Under the pieces are notes generated by a model. It was not told the DNA's origin. It worked only from the letters and a program-made list of their open reading frames with translations, and ran no database searches. Source: an uncultured Porphyromonadaceae bacterium (GTDB taxonomy: Bacteria; Bacteroidota; Bacteroidia; Bacteroidales; Muribaculaceae). From it: a DNA stretch of 24,098 bases. Below are positions 1-8,088 of this stretch, in pieces. The stretch spans positions 1-24,098 of the forward strand of contig CALAVE010000088.1 of NCBI GenBank assembly GCA_937892215.1, read 5' to 3'. The position numbers were made by a program, and so were the translations under genes. The number at the start of each line of letters is the position of its first letter. The stretch's first letter is position 1.

Positions 1-27
1 CTGAGCCAGGATCAAACTCTTCGTTGT
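1..27 (-). rRNA. 16S rRNA gene, 5' end only
   Basis: Read on the minus strand, bases 20-1 spell AGAGTTTGATCCTGGCTCAG, the universal bacterial 16S 5' primer site (E. coli positions 8-27). Only the first roughly 27 bases of the gene are inside the window; the rest of the rRNA operon lies beyond the left edge. The exact mature 5' end near base 27 is an estimate from the usual distance to the primer site. Confidence 0.95.
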
Positions 28-289
28 AGTTATCTTGTATTTTATCTTTTCCAAAGATAAACGCTGAGTTCCCATCCCGGCACCGTTCTCGCCTCGGATT
101 TCTCGTATTCCTGAAGTTCGCTCCTCGCCCATAGCGGCACTGCCGCCGCACGGCGCGGAGACTCAAAGAGTATATGACGGAGACTTACTGTCTCCTCGTT
201 CTCTACGTACTACTTTTCCTGTCTTCTGTCACCAGCATTTCAATGATCTCTCATCGCGCTCCCGGACAACCCCTCCGGATTTCCGAAAA
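28..289 (-). other. 16S rRNA leader with several hairpins
   Basis: This stretch lies between the rRNA promoter and the mature 16S end and should be transcribed and processed away. It contains compact inverted repeats: TTATCTTT/AAAGATAA (42-49 and 53-60), GCGGCA/TGCCGC (134-139 and 141-146) and GGAGAC/GTCTCC (179-184 and 190-195). Such hairpins in rRNA leaders usually serve RNase III processing or antitermination; which applies here is not known. A 62-codon frame at 174-362 crosses the leader and promoter and is not treated as a gene. Confidence 0.65.
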
Positions 290-295
290 GCGGTG

Positions 296-328
296 CAAAG
301 TTACACCCTTTTACCTATACCAACCAAA
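296..328 (-). promoter_or_regulatory. Bacteroidales-type rRNA promoter
   Basis: On the minus strand there is a -33 TTTG (328-325), a 21-base spacer and a perfect -7 TAACTTTG (303-296), matching the Bacteroides TTTG / TAnnTTTG consensus. A- and T-rich runs just upstream (about 330-372) could act as an UP-like element, as expected for a strong rRNA promoter. The predicted start is near base 289. Confidence 0.8.
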
Positions 329-447
329 TTTTTCAGCAACTTTTCATATTAAAAAACGTTAAAAAAAGAAAATGCCATTTATTCAGCCAAATAACACCTG
401 TGCCTCACATTATTAATATGAGGGTGCGTTTATCTTTTACCAATGCC

Positions 448-469
448 GCATGCTATTTACTTAGCATGC
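448..469 (-). terminator. Possible terminator hairpin after the 483-1028 gene
   Basis: A perfect 8-bp inverted repeat, GCATGCTA (448-455) and TAGCATGC (462-469) with a 6-base loop, lies 14 bases beyond the stop codon of the minus-strand gene. There is no T-run directly after it. A second imperfect repeat (CCTCA/TGAGG, 403-407 and 419-423) follows. The rest of 361-482 shows no gene. Confidence 0.4.
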
Positions 470-482
470 CTAATGACTCCAC

Positions 483-1028
483 CTATTCCTTAGCGTTACG
501 GATAAGATTATTGAACGACACGAGATAGTCATTAGCGAGGTATTGCGTGATTTCGGTCTCATAAGGCTCCGTAAGTTCGCCCACCACCTGATATATCTCG
601 CCGTTGCGGTAATAAAGACGTTTATCCACTTTCTTGCCTTCGCTATTGTATCCCTGCTTAAACACGAAAACGAGTTGGCCATCGTCGTAGAGATACTCCT
701 CGTAGAACTTGCGCTCGCCCAGGTTATACTTCCGCGTGATAAAATACAATCTGTAGTCCACGTAATCGTTCTCTTCTCCGAAAAGTGCCATTTTGAAGAA
801 GAACTGAAGCGTTTCGGTCGTGGGACCGCTACCAGGCACCATATAATGCAGGGTTGTCACCATGTCGCTGCGGGTCTGCTTGTTCTTGCCGTTATTCTTA
901 ACGGCCTCTTGCGCCTTGTTATAAGTGCTGCGAATGGAAAGAATCACGGGGTCGGACGTTTCAGCGGCTAACGCAGACGAGAATGCCAGCAGAGCAGTTA
1001 AAATGAGAGTTTGTCGGAAGAGTTTCAT
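483..1028 (-). CDS. Secreted protein of unknown function (181 aa)
   Basis: I do not recognise this family. The N-terminus has a clear Sec signal peptide: basic MKLFRQ, a hydrophobic run to about residue 19, and a likely cleavage after ALA near residue 21. The mature part is about 160 residues, rich in Tyr, Glu and Lys. Residues about 110-160 alternate short hydrophobic and charged segments with Tyr and Gly (for example YDDGQLVFVF and LYYRNGEIYQVVGE), suggesting a small beta-meander. It has no Cys in the mature protein, no second membrane segment and no lipobox, so a soluble periplasmic location is inferred. It is a single-gene unit between the rRNA operon and a divergent amidase-like gene. 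A TATATTTG box lies 58 bases before its ATG. Confidence 0.8.
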   Translation of the reverse strand: MKLFRQTLILTALLAFSSALAAETSDPVILSIRSTYNKAQEAVKNNGKNKQTRSDMVTTLHYMVPGSGPTTETLQFFFKMALFGEENDYVDYRLYFITRKYNLGERKFYEEYLYDDGQLVFVFKQGYNSEGKKVDKRLYYRNGEIYQVVGELTEPYETEITQYLANDYLVSFNNLIRNAKE

Positions 1029-1085
1029 AATATCATAAATAATTAATTCAGTTAGAAAAACAGCGATAACTTAGGCCACGCTCCG

Positions 1086-1093
1086 CAAATATA
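1086..1093 (-). promoter_or_regulatory. -7 box for the 483-1028 gene
   Basis: The minus strand reads TATATTTG, an exact TAnnTTTG match. The best TTTG upstream (1111-1108) is only 14 bases away, shorter than usual, so the -33 element is uncertain. Confidence 0.4.
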
Positions 1094-1155
1094 CACATTA
1101 AAAATGACAAAACGCATTTTGCGCTCGTTTTTCATAATGAGCAGGGCAAAAATAA

Positions 1156-1187
1156 TTTGCTTTACACATAACTTTTTCTTACATTTG
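1156..1187 (+). promoter_or_regulatory. Promoter of the DUF1460 gene
   Basis: TTTG (1156-1159), a 20-base spacer and TACATTTG (1180-1187) match the Bacteroidales consensus exactly. The predicted start is near 1194, giving a leader of under 20 bases before the ATG at 1212. Confidence 0.7.
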
Positions 1188-1211
1188 CATAACAAATAAG
1201 ACAAGAAACAG

Positions 1212-2093
1212 ATGAAACGGTTAGCAATACACTTATCACTCATAGTGAGCATTGGCTTACTCACATGCAGCACGGCCCTTGGAGCCACCATGCAGCAGAT
1301 GCGTTTCCACTGCGCCGACGACACCACACAAATCAACGCACTGCTGGCTGATGGGCTAAGCAGCAAGTTGACCTCGCCAAACGAACTCGTATCGTTCTAC
1401 GCGCACCGCCTGCTGGGCACGCCATACGTGGCACACACCCTGGAAGGAGAGACAGAACTGCTGACCATCAACATTCACGAACTGGACTGCACCACCTTTG
1501 TGGAAGTGCTCTATGCCTTGACAAGGACCACACTCAACGGACGCAGTTCGTGGCGTGATTTCGCGTACAATCTGGAGAACCTGCGCTACCGAAACGGGAG
1601 AATGACCGACTACTCGTCACGCCTGCACTACATCAGTGAATGGATTATCGACAACGTGGCCCGCCGCAATCTGGTGGACGCGACTCCCGATATGCCCGGC
1701 AAACTCTACATGGTGAAAGACTTGGACTTCATGACCAAGCATCGCGAATCGTACCAGTCACTTGCTACCGACGACGCTATGCTGGAGAAGATACGTAACT
1801 ATGAGATGGGATTCCGCAACCACCGATTCCCCTATGTTAAAAGAGAATGGGTCAGCCAGAAGAAATATGCCGAAGCACTTCGCAGCGGCGATTTCATAGG
1901 CCTTGTCACCAATGTCAAGGGACTGGATATTTCTCACCTGGGCATCATAGAGAAGAAGGACGGCAAGGTGTATCTGCTGGACGCATCGATGAAGGGGGGG
2001 AAAGTGCAGATTGAGAGCGAAGAGCTGTACGACATGCTTCGCCACAACAAAAACAACATAGGCATCCGCGTGTTCCGCATAAAGCCCGAGTGA
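1212..2093 (+). CDS. DUF1460 family protein, N-acetylmuramoyl-L-alanine amidase-like
   Basis: This is a 293-residue secreted protein of the DUF1460 family, a branch of the NlpC/P60 papain-like fold that cuts or modifies peptidoglycan peptides. Visible hallmarks are the nucleophile motif ELDCTTFVE with Cys93, and the catalytic-histidine motif GLDISHLGI with His242. A signal peptide spans roughly residues 1-25 (MKRLAIHLSL..., cleavage near ALGA), so it acts in the periplasm or envelope. The length fits the family. It has its own consensus promoter and no co-directional neighbour; it converges on the DUF389 gene with only 22 bases between the stop codons. Substrate specificity (amidase or endopeptidase) cannot be read from the sequence. 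Confidence 0.9.
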   Translation: MKRLAIHLSLIVSIGLLTCSTALGATMQQMRFHCADDTTQINALLADGLSSKLTSPNELVSFYAHRLLGTPYVAHTLEGETELLTINIHELDCTTFVEVLYALTRTTLNGRSSWRDFAYNLENLRYRNGRMTDYSSRLHYISEWIIDNVARRNLVDATPDMPGKLYMVKDLDFMTKHRESYQSLATDDAMLEKIRNYEMGFRNHRFPYVKREWVSQKKYAEALRSGDFIGLVTNVKGLDISHLGIIEKKDGKVYLLDASMKGGKVQIESEELYDMLRHNKNNIGIRVFRIKPE

Positions 2094-2115
2094 GTTTTGA
2101 ACCTACTTTCCAGTA

Positions 2116-3462
2116 TCAGTTTTGAGTGAGCCTCAGTTGCAGGCTATCGGCCGAGCAGCGAGTGCGTAGCCAGTCGTGCAGGCGACTCTTGTCGAGGTCG
2201 GCCAGCGGCTTGGATGTACCAATAATCGCCACCACAATCTTTTCTGCCACCACCGAATCGGCGATGGAGGCCTCAGTCACAGGCATCACACTAACAGAAC
2301 TCACCTGAGGGAACAGCGACTTTATCTCACTCGCCACCTGCGTGGTGAGGTGGGCATATTGCTCATAGCCGCTTACCTGCTGTTCCAGTTCGCTATTTCG
2401 CACCGTGAGTTCAAGAACCTGTTTTCGCGCCGTTTCACCGGAGCTTTCCACCACGCTGAGCTTTTCAGTCATCACGAGCAGGCTATCGTTCTGAGTTCCC
2501 TGAATCACCTTCAGCGTGTAGTTATCCAGTCCATAGAATCCCATCCGATGCCGCGCTTCCTGTCGCTGCTTTGCCGATATTTCTTTTCCCACAGCCACCA
2601 CACGCAGTTCCTTGTTATCGGTAACCACACTGCTAAGCACCTGGGTGCCACTCTGCCTGAGTTCCGTGGACACGAAACGCTTCACGTTATTATCTAAAAT
2701 GTTCTTTTGGACGATATTGATGGTGAAAAATGCCGCCGGAATCACCGTAGCCACAACAATAGCAGTGATTATCCGACGGTTTCGCCGGGTATTGTTCAGC
2801 GGGTCATCAGCCTTCTTGGTGAAGCTAAGCAGACGCACACCCAGATAGGTGGCCAGACATATAAACACGGTGTTGATGAAAAACAGATAGAACGCTCCCA
2901 CGAAATAGAGCCATTGCCCCTTGGCCAGCCCATATCCGGCCGTACACAGCGGCGGCATGAGTGCTGTGGCTATGGCCACCCCCGGAATCACATTACCTTT
3001 GCCCTTAGTGCAGATTGCAAGGATACCGGCCGCACCGCCGAAGAACGCAATAAGCACATCGTAGAGCGAAGGAGATGTACGCGCCAGCAGTTCCGACTGA
3101 GCGTCACCAAGCGGCGAAAGTAAGAAATAGACTGTGGCCGTAAGCACACTGATGAGCGTTGCCACGCCATAGTTTTTCGCCGAGCGGCGCAGCAGTCCCA
3201 GATCGTTGATTCCCACCGCGAGTCCCATACCAATAATGGGTCCCATGAGCGGAGATATGAGCATGGCACCTATAATCACGGCAGTGGAATTCACGTTAAG
3301 CCCAAGCGATGCAATCAGTATAGCCATCATTAGCACCCACAGGTTGGCTCCGCGAAACGAGACGCCGCTGCTTATCTGCGCTATGGTCTGTTCCTCGTTC
3401 TCCTTGTCGGGCAAGAGATTGAAATATTCACGTACACGCTTAATCATTTCAGTGAGTTTCAT
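2116..3462 (-). CDS. DUF389 family integral membrane protein
   Basis: This 448-residue protein carries the DUF389 (TIGR00341-like) membrane domain. The hallmark motifs are LNVNSTAVIIGAMLISPLMG with GPIIGMGLAVG (about residues 55-85) and GVAIATALMPPLCTAGYGLA (about 162-181). Roughly six hydrophobic helices occupy residues 37-265. The C-terminal 180 residues are soluble and include a predicted coiled coil around 335-370 (EKLSVVESSGETARKQVLEL) and a small alpha/beta end domain. The family is widespread but its function is not established; transport has been suggested. A TATCTTTG box (3493-3486) precedes it on the minus strand. It is divergent from speA and convergent with the DUF1460 gene, so it is probably a single-gene unit. 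Confidence 0.9.
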   Translation of the reverse strand: MKLTEMIKRVREYFNLLPDKENEEQTIAQISSGVSFRGANLWVLMMAILIASLGLNVNSTAVIIGAMLISPLMGPIIGMGLAVGINDLGLLRRSAKNYGVATLISVLTATVYFLLSPLGDAQSELLARTSPSLYDVLIAFFGGAAGILAICTKGKGNVIPGVAIATALMPPLCTAGYGLAKGQWLYFVGAFYLFFINTVFICLATYLGVRLLSFTKKADDPLNNTRRNRRIITAIVVATVIPAAFFTINIVQKNILDNNVKRFVSTELRQSGTQVLSSVVTDNKELRVVAVGKEISAKQRQEARHRMGFYGLDNYTLKVIQGTQNDSLLVMTEKLSVVESSGETARKQVLELTVRNSELEQQVSGYEQYAHLTTQVASEIKSLFPQVSSVSVMPVTEASIADSVVAEKIVVAIIGTSKPLADLDKSRLHDWLRTRCSADSLQLRLTQN

Positions 3463-3485
3463 GTTTCTATCGCTTTTTGTTTCAG

Positions 3486-3493
3486 CAAAGATA
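3486..3493 (-). promoter_or_regulatory. -7 box of the DUF389 gene
   Basis: The minus strand reads TATCTTTG, an exact TAnnTTTG match 23 bases before the ATG. No good TTTG lies at the expected -33 distance; only a T-rich stretch is there. Confidence 0.45.
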
Positions 3494-3535
3494 TATCTTT
3501 TTTGTCACACCGATATAAAATTTGAAAAAAATGCG

Positions 3536-3543
3536 TAAATTTG
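3536..3543 (+). promoter_or_regulatory. -7 box of speA
   Basis: TAAATTTG is an exact TAnnTTTG match. Upstream TTTG copies at 3521 and 3501 are not at the ideal spacing. The predicted start is near 3550, leaving about 40 bases of leader. Confidence 0.45.
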
Positions 3544-3590
3544 CAAAACTTGACTATAACTATAGATATTATTAGCAGATGAGAGCAGTA

Positions 3591-5534
3591 ATGAATAAAT
3601 GGCGTGTGGAGGACAGCTCCGAGTTATACAACATAAAAGGCTGGGGGCTTAAATACTTTTCGGTGAACGAAAAGGGTCACATAGCGGTTACGCCTCGCCA
3701 GAGCTGCGTGCCGGTGGACTTAGTGGAGGTGATGGACGAATTGCGGGCTCGCAACATCACAGCCCCCACCCTACTGCGTTTTCCCGACATACTGGACAAC
3801 CGAATTGAGAAAATTTCGAGTTGCTTTAAGAAAGCGGCAAAAGAATACGACTACAAGGCACAGAACTTCATCATCTACCCCATCAAGGTGAACCAGATGC
3901 GCCAGGTGGTGGAAGAGATAGTGAGCCACGGCAAGAAATTCAACATCGGTCTGGAGGCAGGTTCAAAGCCTGAGTTGCACGCTGTGCTGGCCATCAACAT
4001 GGCCGATGTGGACGAGAACTCGCTCATCATCTGCAATGGTTACAAGGATGAGAGTTACGTGGAGCTGGCACTGCTGGCTCAGAAGATGGGGCGCCGCATA
4101 TTCCTGGTAGTGGAAAAGCTGAACGAGCTGAAACTCATAGCCGACGTGGCACAGCGGATAGGAATCCGTCCCAACCTAGGTATGCGCATAAAGCTATCGA
4201 GCAGCGGAAGCGGAAAGTGGGAAGAGAGCGGCGGTGACCGCAGCAAATTCGGACTTAACACAAGCGAACTCTTCACCGCGCTCGACTTCCTCAAGGAGCA
4301 TAACATGGTGGACTGCCTGAACCTGATACACTTCCACATAGGCAGCCAGATTACAAAGATACGCCGCATCAAAAATGCCCTTCGCGAGGCATCGCAGTTC
4401 TACGTGCAGCTGTCACGTCTGGGCTTCGACATAGAGTTTCTGGACATTGGCGGCGGCTTGGGCGTGGACTATGACGGGACACGCAACAGTGCAAGCGAAA
4501 GCAGCATGAACTATTCCATACAGGAATATGTGAACGATGCCGTGTACTCGTTTGTAGATGTATGCGACAAGAACGGACTGCGTCACCCCAACATCATCAC
4601 CGAATCAGGGCGGTCGCTCACGGCGCATCATTCAGTGCTGGTGATGGAGGTGCTTGAAACCGCCGGCCTTCCGGAGTGGATTGAGGACGAGGACGAAGTT
4701 CGCGAAGACGATGACGAACTGGTGAAAGACATGTACGAAATCTGGGACAAGATTAACATGGCTCGTCTGCTTGAAGACTGGCACGACGCGATGCAGATTC
4801 GCGAGGAAGCGCTGGACCGCTTCAGCCTTGGGATTATTGACCTACGCGCCAGAGCGCTGGTGGAGAAGCTGTTCTGGAGCGTGGCCCGCGAGGTGAACAT
4901 GATTGTGAACGACATGAAGCACGCCCCCGAGGAGCTACGCAGCGTGGCCAAGATGCTGCCGGAGAAATACTTCTGCAACTTCTCACTGTTCCAGTCACTG
5001 CCCGACTCATGGGCAATAGACCAGGTGTTCCCCGTGGTACCCCTGTCGCGCCTTAACGAGCGTCCCGACCGGATGGCAACCATTCAAGACATCACCTGTG
5101 ACAGCGACGGCAAGATAGCCAACTTCATCTCGCCACAGGGTATCTCACACGCCTTGCCCGTACACAAACTAAAGGACGGCGAGCACTACTATCTGGGTGT
5201 GTTCCTTGTGGGCGCCTACCAGGAGATTCTGGGCGACATGCACAACCTGTTCGGTGACACCAACGCCGTGCACATCGACGTGTACAAGGACCACTACGAA
5301 ATAGACCAGGTGATTGACGGCGAGACCGTGGCCGAGGTGCTGGATTACGTGCAATTCAGTCCTAAGGAGCTGGTTCGCAACGTGGAGTCGTGGGTAAGTG
5401 AATCGGTCCGTACCGGCAAGATTACAGCCGAAGAAGGGAGCGAATTCGTGCGCAACTACCGTTCCGGGCTCTACGGCTACACCTATCTGGAGAAAGGCAA
5501 AACCGCCAACGTGCAATCTTCGCAACTGATATAG
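3591..5534 (+). CDS. speA: Biosynthetic arginine decarboxylase
   Basis: SpeA is a PLP enzyme that converts arginine to agmatine, the first step of one polyamine route, in the cytoplasm. It belongs to the fold-III (alanine racemase-like) decarboxylases. The PLP lysine lies in YPIKVNQM (Lys99 from this start). Further motifs are GLEAGSKPEL, HFHIGSQI, the glycine loop DIGGGLGVDYDG, ESGRSLTAHH, and CDSDGKI, which carries the second-subunit Cys/Asp active-site element. At about 647 residues it has the long family form with the inserted helical and C-terminal domains. I chose the ATG at 3591 because the family normally begins near M-x-KWRIEDS; an in-frame ATG at 3579 would add four residues. truA starts 34 bases downstream on the same strand. 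No agmatine-processing gene is next to it. Confidence 0.95.
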   Translation: MNKWRVEDSSELYNIKGWGLKYFSVNEKGHIAVTPRQSCVPVDLVEVMDELRARNITAPTLLRFPDILDNRIEKISSCFKKAAKEYDYKAQNFIIYPIKVNQMRQVVEEIVSHGKKFNIGLEAGSKPELHAVLAINMADVDENSLIICNGYKDESYVELALLAQKMGRRIFLVVEKLNELKLIADVAQRIGIRPNLGMRIKLSSSGSGKWEESGGDRSKFGLNTSELFTALDFLKEHNMVDCLNLIHFHIGSQITKIRRIKNALREASQFYVQLSRLGFDIEFLDIGGGLGVDYDGTRNSASESSMNYSIQEYVNDAVYSFVDVCDKNGLRHPNIITESGRSLTAHHSVLVMEVLETAGLPEWIEDEDEVREDDDELVKDMYEIWDKINMARLLEDWHDAMQIREEALDRFSLGIIDLRARALVEKLFWSVAREVNMIVNDMKHAPEELRSVAKMLPEKYFCNFSLFQSLPDSWAIDQVFPVVPLSRLNERPDRMATIQDITCDSDGKIANFISPQGISHALPVHKLKDGEHYYLGVFLVGAYQEILGDMHNLFGDTNAVHIDVYKDHYEIDQVIDGETVAEVLDYVQFSPKELVRNVESWVSESVRTGKITAEEGSEFVRNYRSGLYGYTYLEKGKTANVQSSQLI

Positions 5535-5568
5535 TTTTAGCTAAAAATAAACACGAAACTCGGTAAGT

Positions 5569-6312
5569 ATGCGATATTTCATGCGACTGGCATACAGAGG
5601 GGCCAACTTCCACGGCTGGCAGGTGCAACCCAACGGCATCACGGTTCAAGAGGCCGTGGAGCGGGCATTACGCATCGTCATGGGACATGACACGCCCGTC
5701 ACAGGCGCAGGGCGCACCGACACCGGAGTGAATGCCGCAATGATGGTGGCGCACCTCGACGTGGACAAACCGATTACCGACACTGCATTGGTAATTCGAA
5801 GCCTTAACGGCTTGCTGGGGCGCGACGTGGCTGTCTATAGCCTGTTTCAGGTGGCTGATGATGCCCATGCCAGGTTCGATGCCGTTAAACGCACCTATAA
5901 ATACTTCACACACAGCGAGAAGTCCCCATTCCTGTATCCGCTCAGTTGGCAGTACCATGGAAGTCTGGATTTCAGCGCTATGAACGAGGCGGCCAGCAAA
6001 CTCCCGGATTACACCGATTTCACTTCATTTTCCAAACTCCACACCGACGTAGCGACCAACAACTGCCGCGTGAGCGAAGCGTACTGGGAACGCGAGGGCG
6101 AGCAGATGGTGTTCACCATAAGCGCCGACCGTTTCCTGCGCAACATGGTGCGCGCCGTGGTGGGAACACTGGTGGATGTGGGGCGCGGCAAAATCAGCAA
6201 GGATGATTTTTGCCGCATCATTGAGCGCAAAGACCGATGTGCGGCCGGAGCGTCAATGCCCGGTAACGCGCTGTTTCTGTGGCGCATTGAGTATCCGTTT
6301 AAAATCATGTAA
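5569..6312 (+). CDS. truA: tRNA pseudouridine(38-40) synthase TruA
   Basis: TruA isomerises uridines 38-40 in the tRNA anticodon stem-loop to pseudouridine. The catalytic aspartate is Asp51 in the signature GAGRTDTGV. The N-terminal MRYFMRLAYRGANFHGWQ and later RTYKYF and FLRNMVRAVVGTLVDVGRGK segments are characteristic. At 247 residues the length is normal. The gap to speA is 34 bases and contains the AT-rich palindrome TTTTAGCTAAAA but no consensus promoter, so co-transcription with speA is likely. The pairing with a decarboxylase and a GH109 gene has no obvious functional logic. Confidence 0.96.
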   Translation: MRYFMRLAYRGANFHGWQVQPNGITVQEAVERALRIVMGHDTPVTGAGRTDTGVNAAMMVAHLDVDKPITDTALVIRSLNGLLGRDVAVYSLFQVADDAHARFDAVKRTYKYFTHSEKSPFLYPLSWQYHGSLDFSAMNEAASKLPDYTDFTSFSKLHTDVATNNCRVSEAYWEREGEQMVFTISADRFLRNMVRAVVGTLVDVGRGKISKDDFCRIIERKDRCAAGASMPGNALFLWRIEYPFKIM

Positions 6313-6322
6313 CCACCCGAAG

Positions 6323-6337
6323 AATTATAGTATAATT
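6323..6337. other. AT-rich palindrome before the GH109 gene
   Basis: AATTATA-G-TATAATT is a perfect 15-base palindrome in the 62-base gap between truA and the GH109 gene. No clear TTTG/TAnnTTTG promoter is visible there. It could be an operator or chance in AT-rich DNA. Confidence 0.25.
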
Positions 6338-6374
6338 TATTCCTAAACAACTCATAATCAAAACAAAAACAATC

Positions 6375-7811
6375 ATGGGAAAGAAGACATTAACAAATTT
6401 CAGCCTAAGAATGGCAACGCTGCTACTAACATTAATCATCACCGCTCCCTCTATTATCGGAGCCAAGAAGTATGCGGCATCGGTGCCCTACAAAATGAAG
6501 GACAATGTGGCCGTGCTTAAAACGCCGGCACGTGAGAAAGGACAAAAGTCGGTGCTCGAACTGGCCGTGGCTCCGATTAAGACTGTGAGAATAGGTTTCG
6601 TGGGCTTGGGAATGCGTGGAGCATGGGCCGTGGAGCGCTATATGTTTATCGATGGCATAGAAGTGGTGGCCCTCTGCGACAAGTACCCCGAGAAAATCGC
6701 CCCAATGCAGGAAGTGCTAAAGAAGAACAACCGCCGGCCTGCCGCCGAATATAGCGGCGACGACGGGTGGAAACAACTGTGTGAGCGCGATGATATAGAC
6801 TTGGTGTATATCTGCACCGACTGGCTCACACACACGCCAATGTGCGTCTATGCGATGGAACACGGCAAGCACGTGGCCTGCGAGGTTCCCATTGCCATGA
6901 CCATTAAGGAGTGCTGGGATTTGGTGAACACAGCCGAGCGCACACAACGGCACTGCATGATGCTGGAGAACTGCTGCTACGACTTCTACGAGATGACCAC
7001 GCTCAACATGGCTCAGCAAGGCCTCTTCGGCGACATTGTGCATGTGGAAGGCTCATACATTCACAACCTCAACAACTTCTGGAACGAATACCAGGACAAC
7101 TGGCGGCTAGAATACAACCAGAAGCACCGTGGCGATGTTTATCCCACTCATGGAATGGGGCCGGCATGCCAGTTGCTCAATATACACCGCGGCGACAGGA
7201 TGAAGACGCTGGTGGCCGTGGACAGCAAGTCGTTCAACGGCTTGGCCGCGGCACGTAAGAATATGGGTGCAAGCACGTTTGCCAACGGCGACCACACTAT
7301 CACTCTGATTCGCACCGAGCGCGAGCGGCTACTCGAAATTCAGCACAACGTGTATGCCGAGCGGCCCTATAACCGCATGTACCAACTCACCGGGACCGAG
7401 GGGTTCGCCAACAAATATCCGTCAGAGGGCTACGCCTTCAAGAACGGCAACCGACTTGTGGCTAAGATTCCCGAGGCCGCTTCGATTAAAGACTCGGAGC
7501 AATTTGTGGACGATAACCTGATGGCAAAAATCCGCGAGGCGTATCTGCCCGATTTATTCAAGCAAATCGAGGAAAAGGCTCGCAAAGTGGGCGGGCACGG
7601 CGGCATGGACTACATTATGGACTACCGGCTCATCTACTGCCTGCAAAACGGTCTGCCGCTCGATGAGGACGTTTATGACGGTGTGGAATGGTCGTGCCTG
7701 AACGAGCTGACTCGCATCAGCTTGGAAAACGGATGCATACCGGTGGAAGTGCCTGACTTCACCCGCGGCGAGTGGAACAAGGTGAAAGGTTTCCGCTACG
7801 CCACCAAGTGA
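6375..7811 (+). CDS. GH109-like Gfo/Idh/MocA family oxidoreductase
   Basis: This is a 478-residue exported protein of the Gfo/Idh/MocA superfamily, closest by motif memory to glycoside hydrolase family 109 (NAD-dependent alpha-N-acetylgalactosaminidases). The Rossmann dinucleotide loop is GLGMRG (Gly77, Gly79, Gly82) after VRIGFV. The conserved AMEHGKHVACEVPIAMT and ENCCYDFYEMTTLNM blocks follow. The segment YPTHGMGPACQ carries His259, expected in the active site of the family. Residues 1-30 form a Sec-type signal peptide with no twin arginine, though many GH109 members are said to use Tat. A periplasmic role in trimming host or microbial GalNAc glycans is inferred from the family; substrates across GH109-like proteins vary, so the activity is not certain. 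It may be read through from truA. Confidence 0.85.
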   Translation: MGKKTLTNFSLRMATLLLTLIITAPSIIGAKKYAASVPYKMKDNVAVLKTPAREKGQKSVLELAVAPIKTVRIGFVGLGMRGAWAVERYMFIDGIEVVALCDKYPEKIAPMQEVLKKNNRRPAAEYSGDDGWKQLCERDDIDLVYICTDWLTHTPMCVYAMEHGKHVACEVPIAMTIKECWDLVNTAERTQRHCMMLENCCYDFYEMTTLNMAQQGLFGDIVHVEGSYIHNLNNFWNEYQDNWRLEYNQKHRGDVYPTHGMGPACQLLNIHRGDRMKTLVAVDSKSFNGLAAARKNMGASTFANGDHTITLIRTERERLLEIQHNVYAERPYNRMYQLTGTEGFANKYPSEGYAFKNGNRLVAKIPEAASIKDSEQFVDDNLMAKIREAYLPDLFKQIEEKARKVGGHGGMDYIMDYRLIYCLQNGLPLDEDVYDGVEWSCLNELTRISLENGCIPVEVPDFTRGEWNKVKGFRYATK

Positions 7812-7899
7812 GCCACAAGCCCAAATCGGCACAACTATGCCCACGCGATATTACCTAAAAACTGTGATGCGGCACGCTATAAATTCACCACATTTGGTT

Positions 7900-7931
7900 A
7901 TTGCCCACTAGGCCAAACGTAACTAATTTTG
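7900..7931 (+). promoter_or_regulatory. Promoter of a candidate small RNA
   Basis: An exact -7 box TAATTTTG (7924-7931) is preceded at 20 bases by ATTG (7900-7903), a 3-of-4 match to TTTG. A perfect TTTG at 7893-7896 is 27 bases away, which is too far. No ORF with an ATG follows before the terminator at 8007. Confidence 0.55.
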
Positions 7932-7937
7932 CATCGT

Positions 7938-8049
7938 AGAAAAGATTAAAGTGAATTAGTTATTAGTTGAACATTTATTACGTAGCCAATTCTAACAGTA
8001 AGGATTAAAGTTCACCGCCTCGATGGGAATCGAAGCGGTGAACTTTTTT
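7938..8049 (+). ncRNA. Candidate small RNA (about 110 nt)
   Basis: The 277-base gap between the GH109 gene and hsp20 holds no gene. It has a housekeeping-type promoter and, about 80 bases further on, a strong intrinsic terminator in the same direction. The predicted RNA would run from about 7938 to 8049. It carries a direct repeat GATTAAAGT at 7944-7952 and 8003-8011, and a possible long-range pairing GAATT (7953-7957) with AATTC (7988-7992). It has no ATG and no convincing peptide. I do not recognise it as a known RNA family. The terminator alone could simply end the GH109 transcript. Confidence 0.45.
8007..8049 (+). terminator. Strong intrinsic terminator
   Basis: AAAGTTCACCGC (8007-8018) pairs perfectly with GCGGTGAACTTT (8035-8046), and an inner TCGAT/ATCGA pair extends the stem. 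A T-run (8044-8049) follows on the plus strand. It ends either the GH109 transcript or the candidate small RNA. The A-run on its other side (8007-8009) is too short to argue for a bidirectional role for the convergent hsp20 gene. Confidence 0.85.
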
Positions 8050-8088
8050 GTGACCAAAGCGGCCTCGCTTTGCCTGTGAGGGCAGCAC

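Noticed and set aside
174..362. A 62-codon plus-strand frame
   Set aside because: It runs antisense through the 16S leader and over the rRNA promoter, and has no recognisable domain.
2126..3269. Several frames opposite or out of phase with the DUF389 gene
   Set aside because: They are shadows of a gene with clear family motifs and have no signals of their own.
4628..5083. Minus-strand Ser/Arg-rich frames inside speA
   Set aside because: Low-complexity composition from reading the antisense of GC-rich codons; speA is intact with all motifs.
7967..8008. A 13-codon TTG-started mini-frame in the candidate small RNA
   Set aside because: No ATG, no Shine-Dalgarno and no family resemblance that could be defended; likely chance.
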